From: Flavobacteriales bacterium
GTDB lineage: Bacteria > Bacteroidota > Bacteroidia > Flavobacteriales > BACL11
Assembly: GCA_018664745.1 (NCBI GenBank)
Contig: JABJNS010000089.1
Coordinates: forward strand, 1 to 13,797
Reading direction: 5' to 3'
DNA length: 13,797 nt
The notes under the pieces: generated by a model
The model's input: the letters and a program-made list of their open reading frames with translations, nothing else
What the model was told of the DNA's origin: nothing
Database searches by the model: none
Shown: positions 1 to 6,275 of the stretch, piece after piece
Position numbering within the stretch: position 1 is the stretch's first letter
Layout of the letters: each line of letters starts with the position of its first letter
Program-made: the position numbers and the translations under genes

Positions 1-344
1 TGAATTTTGCAAACCCAGATATGGTTGGGCATACTGGCGATTATAGTGCAATAAAAAAAGCTGTAGAAACAGTTGATAGTTGCACCCAAAAAGTGGTAGA
101 AGCAGGATTAAAAAATGACTATGCTTTTATCATTATTGCTGACCATGGAAATGCTGATTTTGCATTGAATTCTGATGGGACACCTAACACAGCACACAGT
201 ACAAATATGGTGCCTTGTTTTGCAATAAACACCAATTTTGAAAAAATAGAAAACGGAAAACTAGGAGATATTGCTCCTACAATTTTACATATAATGGGAG
301 TGGAAACTCCAATAGAAATGGCAGGAGAGAATTTATTGAAATAA
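1..344 (+). CDS. gpmI: 2,3-bisphosphoglycerate-independent phosphoglycerate mutase, C-terminal part (5' end outside window)
   Basis: Interconverts 3- and 2-phosphoglycerate in glycolysis and gluconeogenesis, in the cytoplasm, using two Mn ions and no 2,3-BPG cofactor. The reading frame is already open at base 3 and starts with NFANPDMVGHTG, a signature of this family, so the ATG at 21 is an internal Met and not the start. The metal-binding DHGNAD and the AHSTNMVP motif follow, then the usual ending with DIAPTILHIMGV. About 113 residues are present of a family length near 510. The next gene starts 2 bp after the stop. Everything visible looks intact and catalytically competent. The identification is secure; only the missing N-terminal part is unknown. 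Confidence 0.96.
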   Translation, partial: NFANPDMVGHTGDYSAIKKAVETVDSCTQKVVEAGLKNDYAFIIIADHGNADFALNSDGTPNTAHSTNMVPCFAINTNFEKIENGKLGDIAPTILHIMGVETPIEMAGENLLK

Positions 345-346
345 TT

Positions 347-799
347 ATGGACTTACAGCAACTAATAAAATATTCAATTATTATTTCTTTAGTAATACTT
401 AGCTTAAACCTATCTGCACAAGAGTGCTCACTTGTCATTATAGAGATAATTGACAATCAAGAAGAACCCACACCATTTAAATACAAAAGTAACTTATATA
501 ATGGTGATGCAAAACTTTGTTATTCAGCTACAGATTTTGATGGAAAGTGTGAATTATTTTCTAACACATTTTTATCTGACAAAGATTCTATTTGTTTAAC
601 TATTAAATCGGATGATTCTCCAAATTGGGAAGCAAAGATTGGTTTTAATGAGATAAAATTGCTAGAAAAATTTAAAGTTTCTGATGTTACAATTAATATT
701 ATTGAATTTAAAGAACTTACTGGAAGAAGATGCAAAAAACTGTCAGAAAACAGAATGCCCCAAAGAAAAGAGGGGCTAAAAGCTATAGATTGTCGCTAA
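347..799 (+). CDS. small secreted protein of unknown function
   Basis: A 150-residue protein that I do not recognise. Residues 7-24 form a hydrophobic signal peptide ending in LSAQ, the typical Bacteroidota signal peptidase I site, so the mature protein should be periplasmic or secreted. The mature part has several Cys residues (about 27, 58, 68, 83, 129 and 149), which could form disulfides. The ATDFDGKCEL stretch is reminiscent of the 'DFDGxF' turn in carboxypeptidase-regulatory-like beta-sandwich domains, but this is a weak resemblance. The start is 2 bp after gpmI and the stop is 20 bp before the dipeptidase gene, so it probably shares their transcript. The C-terminus is basic and polar. 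It has no obvious link to its cytoplasmic neighbours. Confidence 0.75.
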   Translation: MDLQQLIKYSIIISLVILSLNLSAQECSLVIIEIIDNQEEPTPFKYKSNLYNGDAKLCYSATDFDGKCELFSNTFLSDKDSICLTIKSDDSPNWEAKIGFNEIKLLEKFKVSDVTINIIEFKELTGRRCKKLSENRMPQRKEGLKAIDCR

Positions 800-820
800 A
801 ATTTTAATAAAATAAATAAA

Positions 821-2206
821 ATGGAACACATTAACAAGTACATAAACGAAAACAAGGACAGATTCATTAACGAATTAATTGACCTTTTAGAAATACCATC
901 TATTTCAGCTGATCCAGCTTATAGTGAGGATGTTTTAAACTGTGCAGATGCAGTAGCAAAAGCAATGGAAAATGCAGGAGCTGATAATATTGAAATCTGC
1001 AAAACGGAAGGATACCCTATCGTTTATGGAGAGAAAATAATTGATAGTAGTTTGCCAACTGTTTTGGTGTACGGACATTATGATGTGCAACCTGCCGATC
1101 CATTAGAATTATGGACAAGCGGACCATTTGAGCCAGTTGTTAAAAAAACAGATATTCATCCTGAAGGAGCAATTTTTGCAAGAGGTGCTTGTGATGATAA
1201 AGGGCAGTTTTATATGCATGTAAAGGCTTTTGAATTGATGATGAATACTAACACTTTGCCGTGTAATGTAAAGTTCATGATTGAAGGAGAAGAAGAAGTT
1301 GGTTCTGAAAATTTAGGTGTTTTTGTAAAAGAAAATAAAGAGCGTTTAAAGTGTGATGCAATCCTAATTTCAGATACTGGGATTATTGCGAATGATACGC
1401 CATCTATTACAACTGGACTAAAAGGATTGAGTTATGTTGAGGTAGAAGTTACAGGGCCAAATAGAGATTTACATTCAGGTTTGTATGGAGGAGCAGTAGC
1501 AAATCCTATCAATATTTTATGTGAGATGATTGCGAAAATGAAAGATGAAAATAATCATATTGCAATACCTAAATTTTATGATAATGTAGTGGAACTTTCA
1601 GCAGAGGAAAGAGCAGATATTGCTCGTGCACCATTCTCTTTGGATAAATATAAAAAAGCACTTGACCTTTCTGATATTCATGGTGAAGAAGGATACACAA
1701 CTATGGAGCGTACAGGAATTCGTCCAACTTTAGATGTAAACGGAATTTGGGGAGGATATACTGGTGAAGGAGCAAAAACAGTTATTGCATCTAAAGCCTA
1801 TGCTAAAATTTCTATGCGTTTAGTTCCTAATCAATCTGATGAAGAAATTACAACATTATTTTCGGACTATTTCAAAAGTATTGCACCGAAAAGTGTGAGT
1901 GTAAAAGTTAGTCCTCATCATGGTGGAGAGCCTTATGTTTCTCCAACTGATATTCCTGCTTATGTTGCAGCAAGTAAGGCAATGGAAACTACTTATGGTA
2001 AAAGACCTGTTCCAGTTAAAAGCGGGGGATCTATCCCTATTGTTGCGTTATTTGAAGCAGAATTAGGTGTGAAATCTATCTTACTTGGTTTTGGATTGGA
2101 TTCGGATGCTATCCATTCTCCTAACGAGCATTATGGGATTTTTAATTACTTAAAAGGGATAGAAACAATTCCTCATTTCTTTGCGAATTACGCAAAGGCA
2201 CATTAA
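821..2206 (+). CDS. M20-family metallopeptidase, CNDP/dipeptidase type
   Basis: A 461-residue dinuclear zinc peptidase expected to cleave dipeptides or short peptides, probably in the cytoplasm since no signal peptide is visible. The whole M20 metal site can be read: H86 and D88 in YGHYDVQP, bridging D125/D126 in ARGACDDKGQ, the catalytic base and ligand E158/E159 in EGEEEVGS, D185 in ISDTG, and H432 in IHSPNEHYG near the end. H218 in DLHSG lies where the inserted dimerisation (lid) domain contributes a His to the partner active site. The length and the GHYDVQP and DDKGQ motifs fit the CNDP2-like group of M20 dipeptidases better than the DapE or ArgE groups. No Shine-Dalgarno is visible before the ATG, as is usual here. 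The exact substrate cannot be read from sequence. Confidence 0.93.
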   Translation: MEHINKYINENKDRFINELIDLLEIPSISADPAYSEDVLNCADAVAKAMENAGADNIEICKTEGYPIVYGEKIIDSSLPTVLVYGHYDVQPADPLELWTSGPFEPVVKKTDIHPEGAIFARGACDDKGQFYMHVKAFELMMNTNTLPCNVKFMIEGEEEVGSENLGVFVKENKERLKCDAILISDTGIIANDTPSITTGLKGLSYVEVEVTGPNRDLHSGLYGGAVANPINILCEMIAKMKDENNHIAIPKFYDNVVELSAEERADIARAPFSLDKYKKALDLSDIHGEEGYTTMERTGIRPTLDVNGIWGGYTGEGAKTVIASKAYAKISMRLVPNQSDEEITTLFSDYFKSIAPKSVSVKVSPHHGGEPYVSPTDIPAYVAASKAMETTYGKRPVPVKSGGSIPIVALFEAELGVKSILLGFGLDSDAIHSPNEHYGIFNYLKGIETIPHFFANYAKAH

Positions 2207-2232
2207 TCTTTTTTGTAATCATTTGCTCTAAA

Positions 2233-2262
2233 TTGTGTTATTTTTATAAGTGGATATTTTTA
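2233..2262 (+). promoter_or_regulatory. candidate promoter of the eight-gene lipoprotein/DUF1501 operon
   Basis: The 84-bp gap 2207-2290 is the only sizeable space before the operon. It holds TTG at 2233-2235 and TATTTTTA at 2255-2262, separated by 19 bp, the spacing expected for the Bacteroidota -33 TTG and -7 TAnnTTTG elements. The last base of the -7 box is A and not G, so the match is imperfect in an AT-rich background. It would give a leader of about 20 nt before the ATG at 2291. No other convincing signal, and no hairpin terminator for the dipeptidase gene, was seen in this gap. Confidence 0.3.
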
Positions 2263-2290
2263 TCTATTTTTATGCCTTACAACATCTTTT

Positions 2291-3148
2291 ATGAGAAAAG
2301 CACTTTTTTTATTTGCTATTGTAATTATTGCATCCTGCACAAAAGTTGAGGATGTACTTGTTGACGGTAATATTATACCTCCTGATAATACTATTGAAAA
2401 CACAACAATTGAAAATTATATAAACAAATTATATATCAGTACTATTGGGCGTGAACCAACTACCTCAGAATTTGACGCTAATTTTGAAACGCTAAGGGAA
2501 GATAATTTGGATCAAGAAAGTAGGGAGGAAGTTATTGATGGAATTTTAGCTAAAGAGGAATATTACAATAATTTATTCAAGTTGGAAAGCGCCAATATTT
2601 TAAATGGTGTGGATACTGCAATGATAAACGAAAGGTATTATTTGTATAAATACTTTCTGATGAACGCTACTGGTTTTGATAGCATTTATATTGGGTATGA
2701 ATTTGAAAGGTTGTCAGTCCTTAAGCAGGCTTTACTTGATTCAAATGCAGAGATAATTACCAATACAGAATTGTATAAGCGAATGGTAAACAATAATTTT
2801 TATGATGATATAAATATGGGAACTGAGAATTTTATTGTGTCTTGTTTTCAGAATTTTATGGGAAGGTACCCAACAGAAGCGGAAGTAGAAAATAGTTCGG
2901 TTATGGTAGATGGTGGGAACTCAACATTATTTTTTCAGGCAGGAAATGGGAAAGATGATTTTATAGATATTTTCTTTTCATCAGATGAGTATTTTACAGG
3001 ACAAACATCCATACTTTTTAATCGTTATTTATTCCGAAACCCAAGCTCAGAAGAAAGTGTAAATTATAGTTTAGATTATATTAATTCAAATGATTATAAA
3101 GAATTACAAAAAAGGATTTTATCCACTAATGAATTTATAGGACTATGA
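2291..3148 (+). CDS. lipoprotein with DUF4214/DUF1549-like helical repeats
   Basis: A 285-residue protein. A signal peptide ends in the lipobox IIASC with C16 as the lipidated residue, so it should be anchored in the outer or inner membrane. The mature part carries three copies of a helical unit of about 45-55 residues. Unit 1 (residues 41-92) has LYISTIGREPTTSEF and ends KEEYY. Unit 2 (179-235) has FMGRYPTEAE and ends SSDEYF. Unit 3 (239-283) has LFRNPSSEE and ends STNEF. This 'hhGR.PT..E ... S..E[FY]' pattern is like DUF4214 repeats and also like the repeated helices of DUF1549/DUF1800 proteins found beside DUF1501 genes. I cannot decide between them without a profile search. It is the first gene of the operon and overlaps the next by 4 bp (ATGA). 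The molecular role is unknown. Confidence 0.85.
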   Translation: MRKALFLFAIVIIASCTKVEDVLVDGNIIPPDNTIENTTIENYINKLYISTIGREPTTSEFDANFETLREDNLDQESREEVIDGILAKEEYYNNLFKLESANILNGVDTAMINERYYLYKYFLMNATGFDSIYIGYEFERLSVLKQALLDSNAEIITNTELYKRMVNNNFYDDINMGTENFIVSCFQNFMGRYPTEAEVENSSVMVDGGNSTLFFQAGNGKDDFIDIFFSSDEYFTGQTSILFNRYLFRNPSSEESVNYSLDYINSNDYKELQKRILSTNEFIGL

Positions 3149-3618
3149 GGAAGGTAATTTTTATATTGAGTATCTTAATTTTCTTTTCTTGTAAGAAAGA
3201 AAAGAAAGTAACTTATCATATAAATGATGTAAATATTACTCAAAATGCAGCTGTAAAGGACCATCTAAAAAGCACAACTGAATTTATTTCTATTGCGTAT
3301 TCTGATATTTTTGGTACAGTAATTAGTACCGATAAATTAGCTGATTTGAGCACTATGTATAAAGCGTTTGGAGATAAAAAATTGATAGAAGAAATGGTGA
3401 TTAAGAATTTCTTAAACGAGCCAACTATTCAAATTTCACAAATTGATAGAACTTCAGAAATTACTATTCAAAATTTTGTTACGGATTCCTACAAGAAATT
3501 ATTCAATCGTACGCCAGATGAATACGAACTTTGGTTTATAGTAGATATGATTCAGAAAGATACGGACTTAACTGCTGAACTGATTTATTTTTCTTTAATG
3601 ACAGCTAACGAATACAGA
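2411..3618 (+). repeat. five protein-level helical repeat units spread over two adjacent genes
   Basis: The units lie at 2411-2566, 2825-2995 and 3005-3139 in the first lipoprotein gene and at 3280-3414 and 3472-3618 in the second. Each reads roughly as aromatic-x-x-hydrophobic-hydrophobic-[GN]-R-x-P-[TS]-x-x-E, followed by a helix and an S-x-[ED]-[FY] end. Unit 4 (IAYSDIFGTVISTDKL) is the most degenerate. The similarity is in the protein; no DNA-level repeat is visible, so the units are old. Confidence 0.5.
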
Positions 3619-3627
3619 TACTACTAA
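3145..3627 (+). CDS. small lipoprotein with two DUF4214/DUF1549-like repeats
   Basis: A 160-residue protein with lipobox FFSC (C16 lipidated) followed by a KKEKK stretch, typical of Bacteroidota lipoproteins. Residues 110-158 form the clearest repeat unit: FVTDSYKKLFNRTPDEYELW, a helix with MIQKDTDL, and ending in TANEYRYY. This is close to the DUF4214 layout (aromatic start, LxxR.PD, a second helix, S/T.E[FY]). A weaker copy occupies residues 46-90. The mature protein is therefore almost all repeat, like a short version of the upstream protein. It may be its partner, or the two may be one larger protein split into two genes. Its start overlaps the upstream stop (ATGA), and its own TAA shares a base with the ATG of the DUF1501 gene, so translation is probably coupled on both sides. 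Confidence 0.83.
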   Translation: MRKVIFILSILIFFSCKKEKKVTYHINDVNITQNAAVKDHLKSTTEFISIAYSDIFGTVISTDKLADLSTMYKAFGDKKLIEEMVIKNFLNEPTIQISQIDRTSEITIQNFVTDSYKKLFNRTPDEYELWFIVDMIQKDTDLTAELIYFSLMTANEYRYY

Positions 3628-4931
3628 TGGAAAGAAGAAAGTTCATAAGAAATTTAGGATTAGGAGCAGCTGCAACTATTGGAGTACCTTACCTTTTACC
3701 AAGTGGTAGATTGTTTGCTTCTACCGGAGTAAGAAAAGCAAATCATGTTGTGTTTTGCTTGTTTGCAGGTGGGGTTAGAAATTTAGAATCAGTACATAAG
3801 GTAGATGGAAATTTAATGCCTTACAGCTTTAAAGGAAATGAAAATATTTCTTCAGATATTATAAGTGGAATTGATTTTGTTCCACCTAACACAGGAATTA
3901 CCTTACAAGAACAAGGAACTTTATACAAAGAGTTCAGAATGAAATATGGGCCAACAGGGCATTATGGGGCGCATGCCACTGCAATGACAGGAGTATATAC
4001 TGGTGAGAATTTAAATATAAATACTAATCCACAATACCCAACTATTTTTGAGTTATACCGAAAACACAATTCTCCAGGGATGAGTGCAAAAAATGCTTGG
4101 TGGGTTTCTAATTCTTTAGGACCTTATGCGCATCTTAATTATTCGTCTTATGAAGGATATGGTGCAGATTATGGAGCAAATTTTATTCAGCCAGGGTCAA
4201 TTATTTCTCAGGAAGGTTTTGATAGTTTAGGAAACTCAAGGGTGTATAATAATACTGAGGAAGAAAAAATAAAATCCTTGAGAGGGTTTTGTGATGCTCA
4301 CTTTACTTCTCAATATAATGGAGCTGCTAATAGTATTGTAAATACTGAAGTAGATAAAAAAGAAATTGAAAATTTTATTAATCAATGTTTTACAGATGCA
4401 GTTGCTGGACAGTTTGATGATCCATGGAATATTGGACAAGGTTTATATAACAATGATATGCGAACAGTACAGTTTGCTGAAAAAGTAATTCAAGAATTTA
4501 ACCCTGAATTATTGGTGGTGAATATGCAAGGGGTTGATGTTGCTCATGATGACTTTACTGAATATGCAAGCAATTTACAAAAGGCAGATTATGCTTTAGG
4601 CCACCTTTGGAATACCATTCAATCTACTCCTGGAATGGCAGATGATACGATATTAATTGCCATGCCTGAACATGGAAGAAACTCAGAAGGAAATGGTTTG
4701 TATGATGCTTATGGAAGACAAGCTTTGGATCATACAAATGACGAAATGAGTAGAGAAATTTTTGCTTTGGTTTTAGGGCCAAACGGAGTGGTGGTTCAGG
4801 ATCAAGTGTTTAGTCAAGAAAAAGGAGAAAGTATTGATATTGTTCCTACAATCGCAAATATTTTAGGATTTGACACTGATATTCCAGGTGGTTTGCTAAA
4901 CGGTAATGTATTAACAGAAAGCTTTTATTAA
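3627..4931 (+). CDS. Tat-exported DUF1501 family protein (alkaline phosphatase/sulfatase fold)
   Basis: A 434-residue protein. MERRKFIRNLGLGAAATIG is a twin-arginine signal (RRKFIR, residues 3-8, then a hydrophobic stretch and a likely cleavage near residue 32), so the folded protein is exported, probably with a bound metal. Alkaline-phosphatase-superfamily features follow: GHYGAHATAMTG (111-122); MQGVDVAHDDF with D304, H307 and D309; PEHGRNSEGNG with E348 and H349; LDHTND with D368 and H369; and a C-terminal DIVPTIANILGF that resembles the sulfatase/GpmI ending. The first metal-binding strand, which in many DUF1501 proteins reads like GGxSHxD, here reads FAGGVRNLESV and has no Asp or His, so the activity may differ or be lost. 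No substrate is known for the family with certainty. Neighbours suggest an envelope complex. Confidence 0.85.
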   Translation: MERRKFIRNLGLGAAATIGVPYLLPSGRLFASTGVRKANHVVFCLFAGGVRNLESVHKVDGNLMPYSFKGNENISSDIISGIDFVPPNTGITLQEQGTLYKEFRMKYGPTGHYGAHATAMTGVYTGENLNINTNPQYPTIFELYRKHNSPGMSAKNAWWVSNSLGPYAHLNYSSYEGYGADYGANFIQPGSIISQEGFDSLGNSRVYNNTEEEKIKSLRGFCDAHFTSQYNGAANSIVNTEVDKKEIENFINQCFTDAVAGQFDDPWNIGQGLYNNDMRTVQFAEKVIQEFNPELLVVNMQGVDVAHDDFTEYASNLQKADYALGHLWNTIQSTPGMADDTILIAMPEHGRNSEGNGLYDAYGRQALDHTNDEMSREIFALVLGPNGVVVQDQVFSQEKGESIDIVPTIANILGFDTDIPGGLLNGNVLTESFY

Positions 4932-4932
4932 G

Positions 4933-5841
4933 ATGAGAAAATTTTTATTTTTTGCTTTTTTTATGTCTTTTGTATTAATAAATTGTACGGAAGATAACTT
5001 GCCAATTAATCCTTATGATGATATTGATTATGGTGAAACGACTTTGATTATTGATACAGTTTCATCTACTTCATTTGTAAAGTTACACAGAGATGTCCTT
5101 GGACCTTCTTGTAATGTTATGGGTTGTCATGATGGGTCGTTTGAACCTGACTTTAGAACAGTAGAAAGTTCTTATAATACTTTGGTTTATCATCCTATTA
5201 TAAAAAATAATTTGACTGAGGATTTTACCTATCGAGTAGTACCAAGCGATACGGCTTTTTCTGTTTTACATGAACGCTTAACCAATTGTTGTTTTGTAAA
5301 TACGAATGATAGAATGCCACAAGACAATATAGGAAATGCTTTACCAGAAAGTGATTTGAATGCGGTAACCACCTGGATTTTGGATGGCGCAAAAGATATT
5401 ACGGGAGCAATTCCTAACGAACCTAACAACTTGCCAAATGTTAGGTATTTTTCTGTAAGTAATGCTACTTATGATAGTACTTATTCTGAAAATAGAATTG
5501 GAGGGCTGTTTTATAATCCGTTTATAATGCCGAATAATGAAGTAGTAAATTTTATCTTTAAAGTAAATGATGATCATACTATGGCAAAAGATATGTTGAT
5601 TAATGAACTTTCTATATCGGAGTTTTCTGATGATTTTACTAATGCAATTACAGCAACAGCAGTTACTTTTGAGCAAACGTATAAGGTGTGGTTATTGCCA
5701 TTTAATACGAATGTTTTACAAAGTGGAAAAACTTACTTTATGCGCTATACTATAAGTGATGAAGAAAATCAAATTACTACCTATCCAAATAATCAGACTT
5801 CATTTGTGTATAAAAACATGTGGTCGTTTACTCTTCAATAA
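4933..5841 (+). CDS. lipoprotein with PSCyt1-like cytochrome c domain (CX4CH)
   Basis: A 302-residue protein with lipobox LINC (C18 lipidated). Residues about 48-155 look like a small c-type cytochrome domain of the PSCyt1 kind. There is a haem-attachment motif CNVMGCH (C60, C65, H66), which is CX4CH instead of CX2CH, then the PSDTAFSVLHERL helix, then DRMPQ with M128 as a candidate sixth ligand, and finally LNAVTTWILDGA, the usual end of this domain. A C119-C120 pair lies before the Met. The remaining 145 residues (from about 158) are beta-rich without a motif I recognise. The start is 1 bp after the DUF1501 gene, the partner typically encoded next to PSCyt1 proteins. An electron-transfer role is inferred; loss of haem binding is possible because of the odd spacing. 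Confidence 0.8.
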   Translation: MRKFLFFAFFMSFVLINCTEDNLPINPYDDIDYGETTLIIDTVSSTSFVKLHRDVLGPSCNVMGCHDGSFEPDFRTVESSYNTLVYHPIIKNNLTEDFTYRVVPSDTAFSVLHERLTNCCFVNTNDRMPQDNIGNALPESDLNAVTTWILDGAKDITGAIPNEPNNLPNVRYFSVSNATYDSTYSENRIGGLFYNPFIMPNNEVVNFIFKVNDDHTMAKDMLINELSISEFSDDFTNAITATAVTFEQTYKVWLLPFNTNVLQSGKTYFMRYTISDEENQITTYPNNQTSFVYKNMWSFTLQ

Positions 5842-6273
5842 ATGAGAATCCTAATTTGTTTACTATTTGTTATATTACTTTCTTCATGTAAAAAAGAGGA
5901 AGCAATAAGTGAAATTCCTACTATAGCTTTTGTAAGTATTTTACCAAATACGGCCCAAGAATATTTAGATAAAATCATCATTACTATATCTTATACTGAT
6001 GGAGATGGTAATTTAGGGGAAAATAATCCGGATATAAAAAACTTGTTTGTAGAAGATAATAGAAATGGCATTGAGTATCAATTTCGTATTCCTGAACTAA
6101 GTCCAAATGGGAGTACTATTGTAATAGAAGGAAATTTTAATGTTACCATAAACGGAACAGGAATTACAAATGAATCGTCTAGCCAAAAAGTAGAGTATTC
6201 AATTTATGTGAATGATAGAGCTGGAAATAAAAGTAATATCATTACGACTTCTGAGATTACAATCCAAGAATAA
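5842..6273 (+). CDS. small lipoprotein with a DGDGNLG loop
   Basis: A 143-residue protein whose signal peptide ends in LLSSC (C16 lipidated) followed by KKEE. The mature part is short and beta-strand rich, with ITISYTDGDGNLGENNPD (residues 46-63), an Asp/Gly loop of the kind that binds calcium in surface beta-sandwich domains, and YSIYVNDRAGNKS near the end, as in the last strands of Ig-like or cadherin-like domains. It is probably a single extracytoplasmic beta-sandwich. Its ATG directly follows the stop of the cytochrome-like gene, and the next gene starts 2 bp after its stop, so it is expressed with them. The function is unknown; an accessory subunit of the same envelope assembly is the simplest reading. 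Confidence 0.8.
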   Translation: MRILICLLFVILLSSCKKEEAISEIPTIAFVSILPNTAQEYLDKIIITISYTDGDGNLGENNPDIKNLFVEDNRNGIEYQFRIPELSPNGSTIVIEGNFNVTINGTGITNESSSQKVEYSIYVNDRAGNKSNIITTSEITIQE

Positions 6274-6275
6274 AA

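Noticed and set aside
2207..2290. Possible terminator or small RNA in the gap before the lipoprotein operon
   Set aside because: The gap has T-runs but no stem that could fold ahead of them, and nothing resembling a riboswitch or RNA gene.
5341..5676. A 111-codon open frame on the minus strand inside the cytochrome-like lipoprotein gene
   Set aside because: It is antisense to a gene with a clear lipobox, CX4CH and WILDGA motifs. Its own product is Ile/Tyr/Lys-rich with no recognisable motif, as expected from AT-rich antisense sequence.
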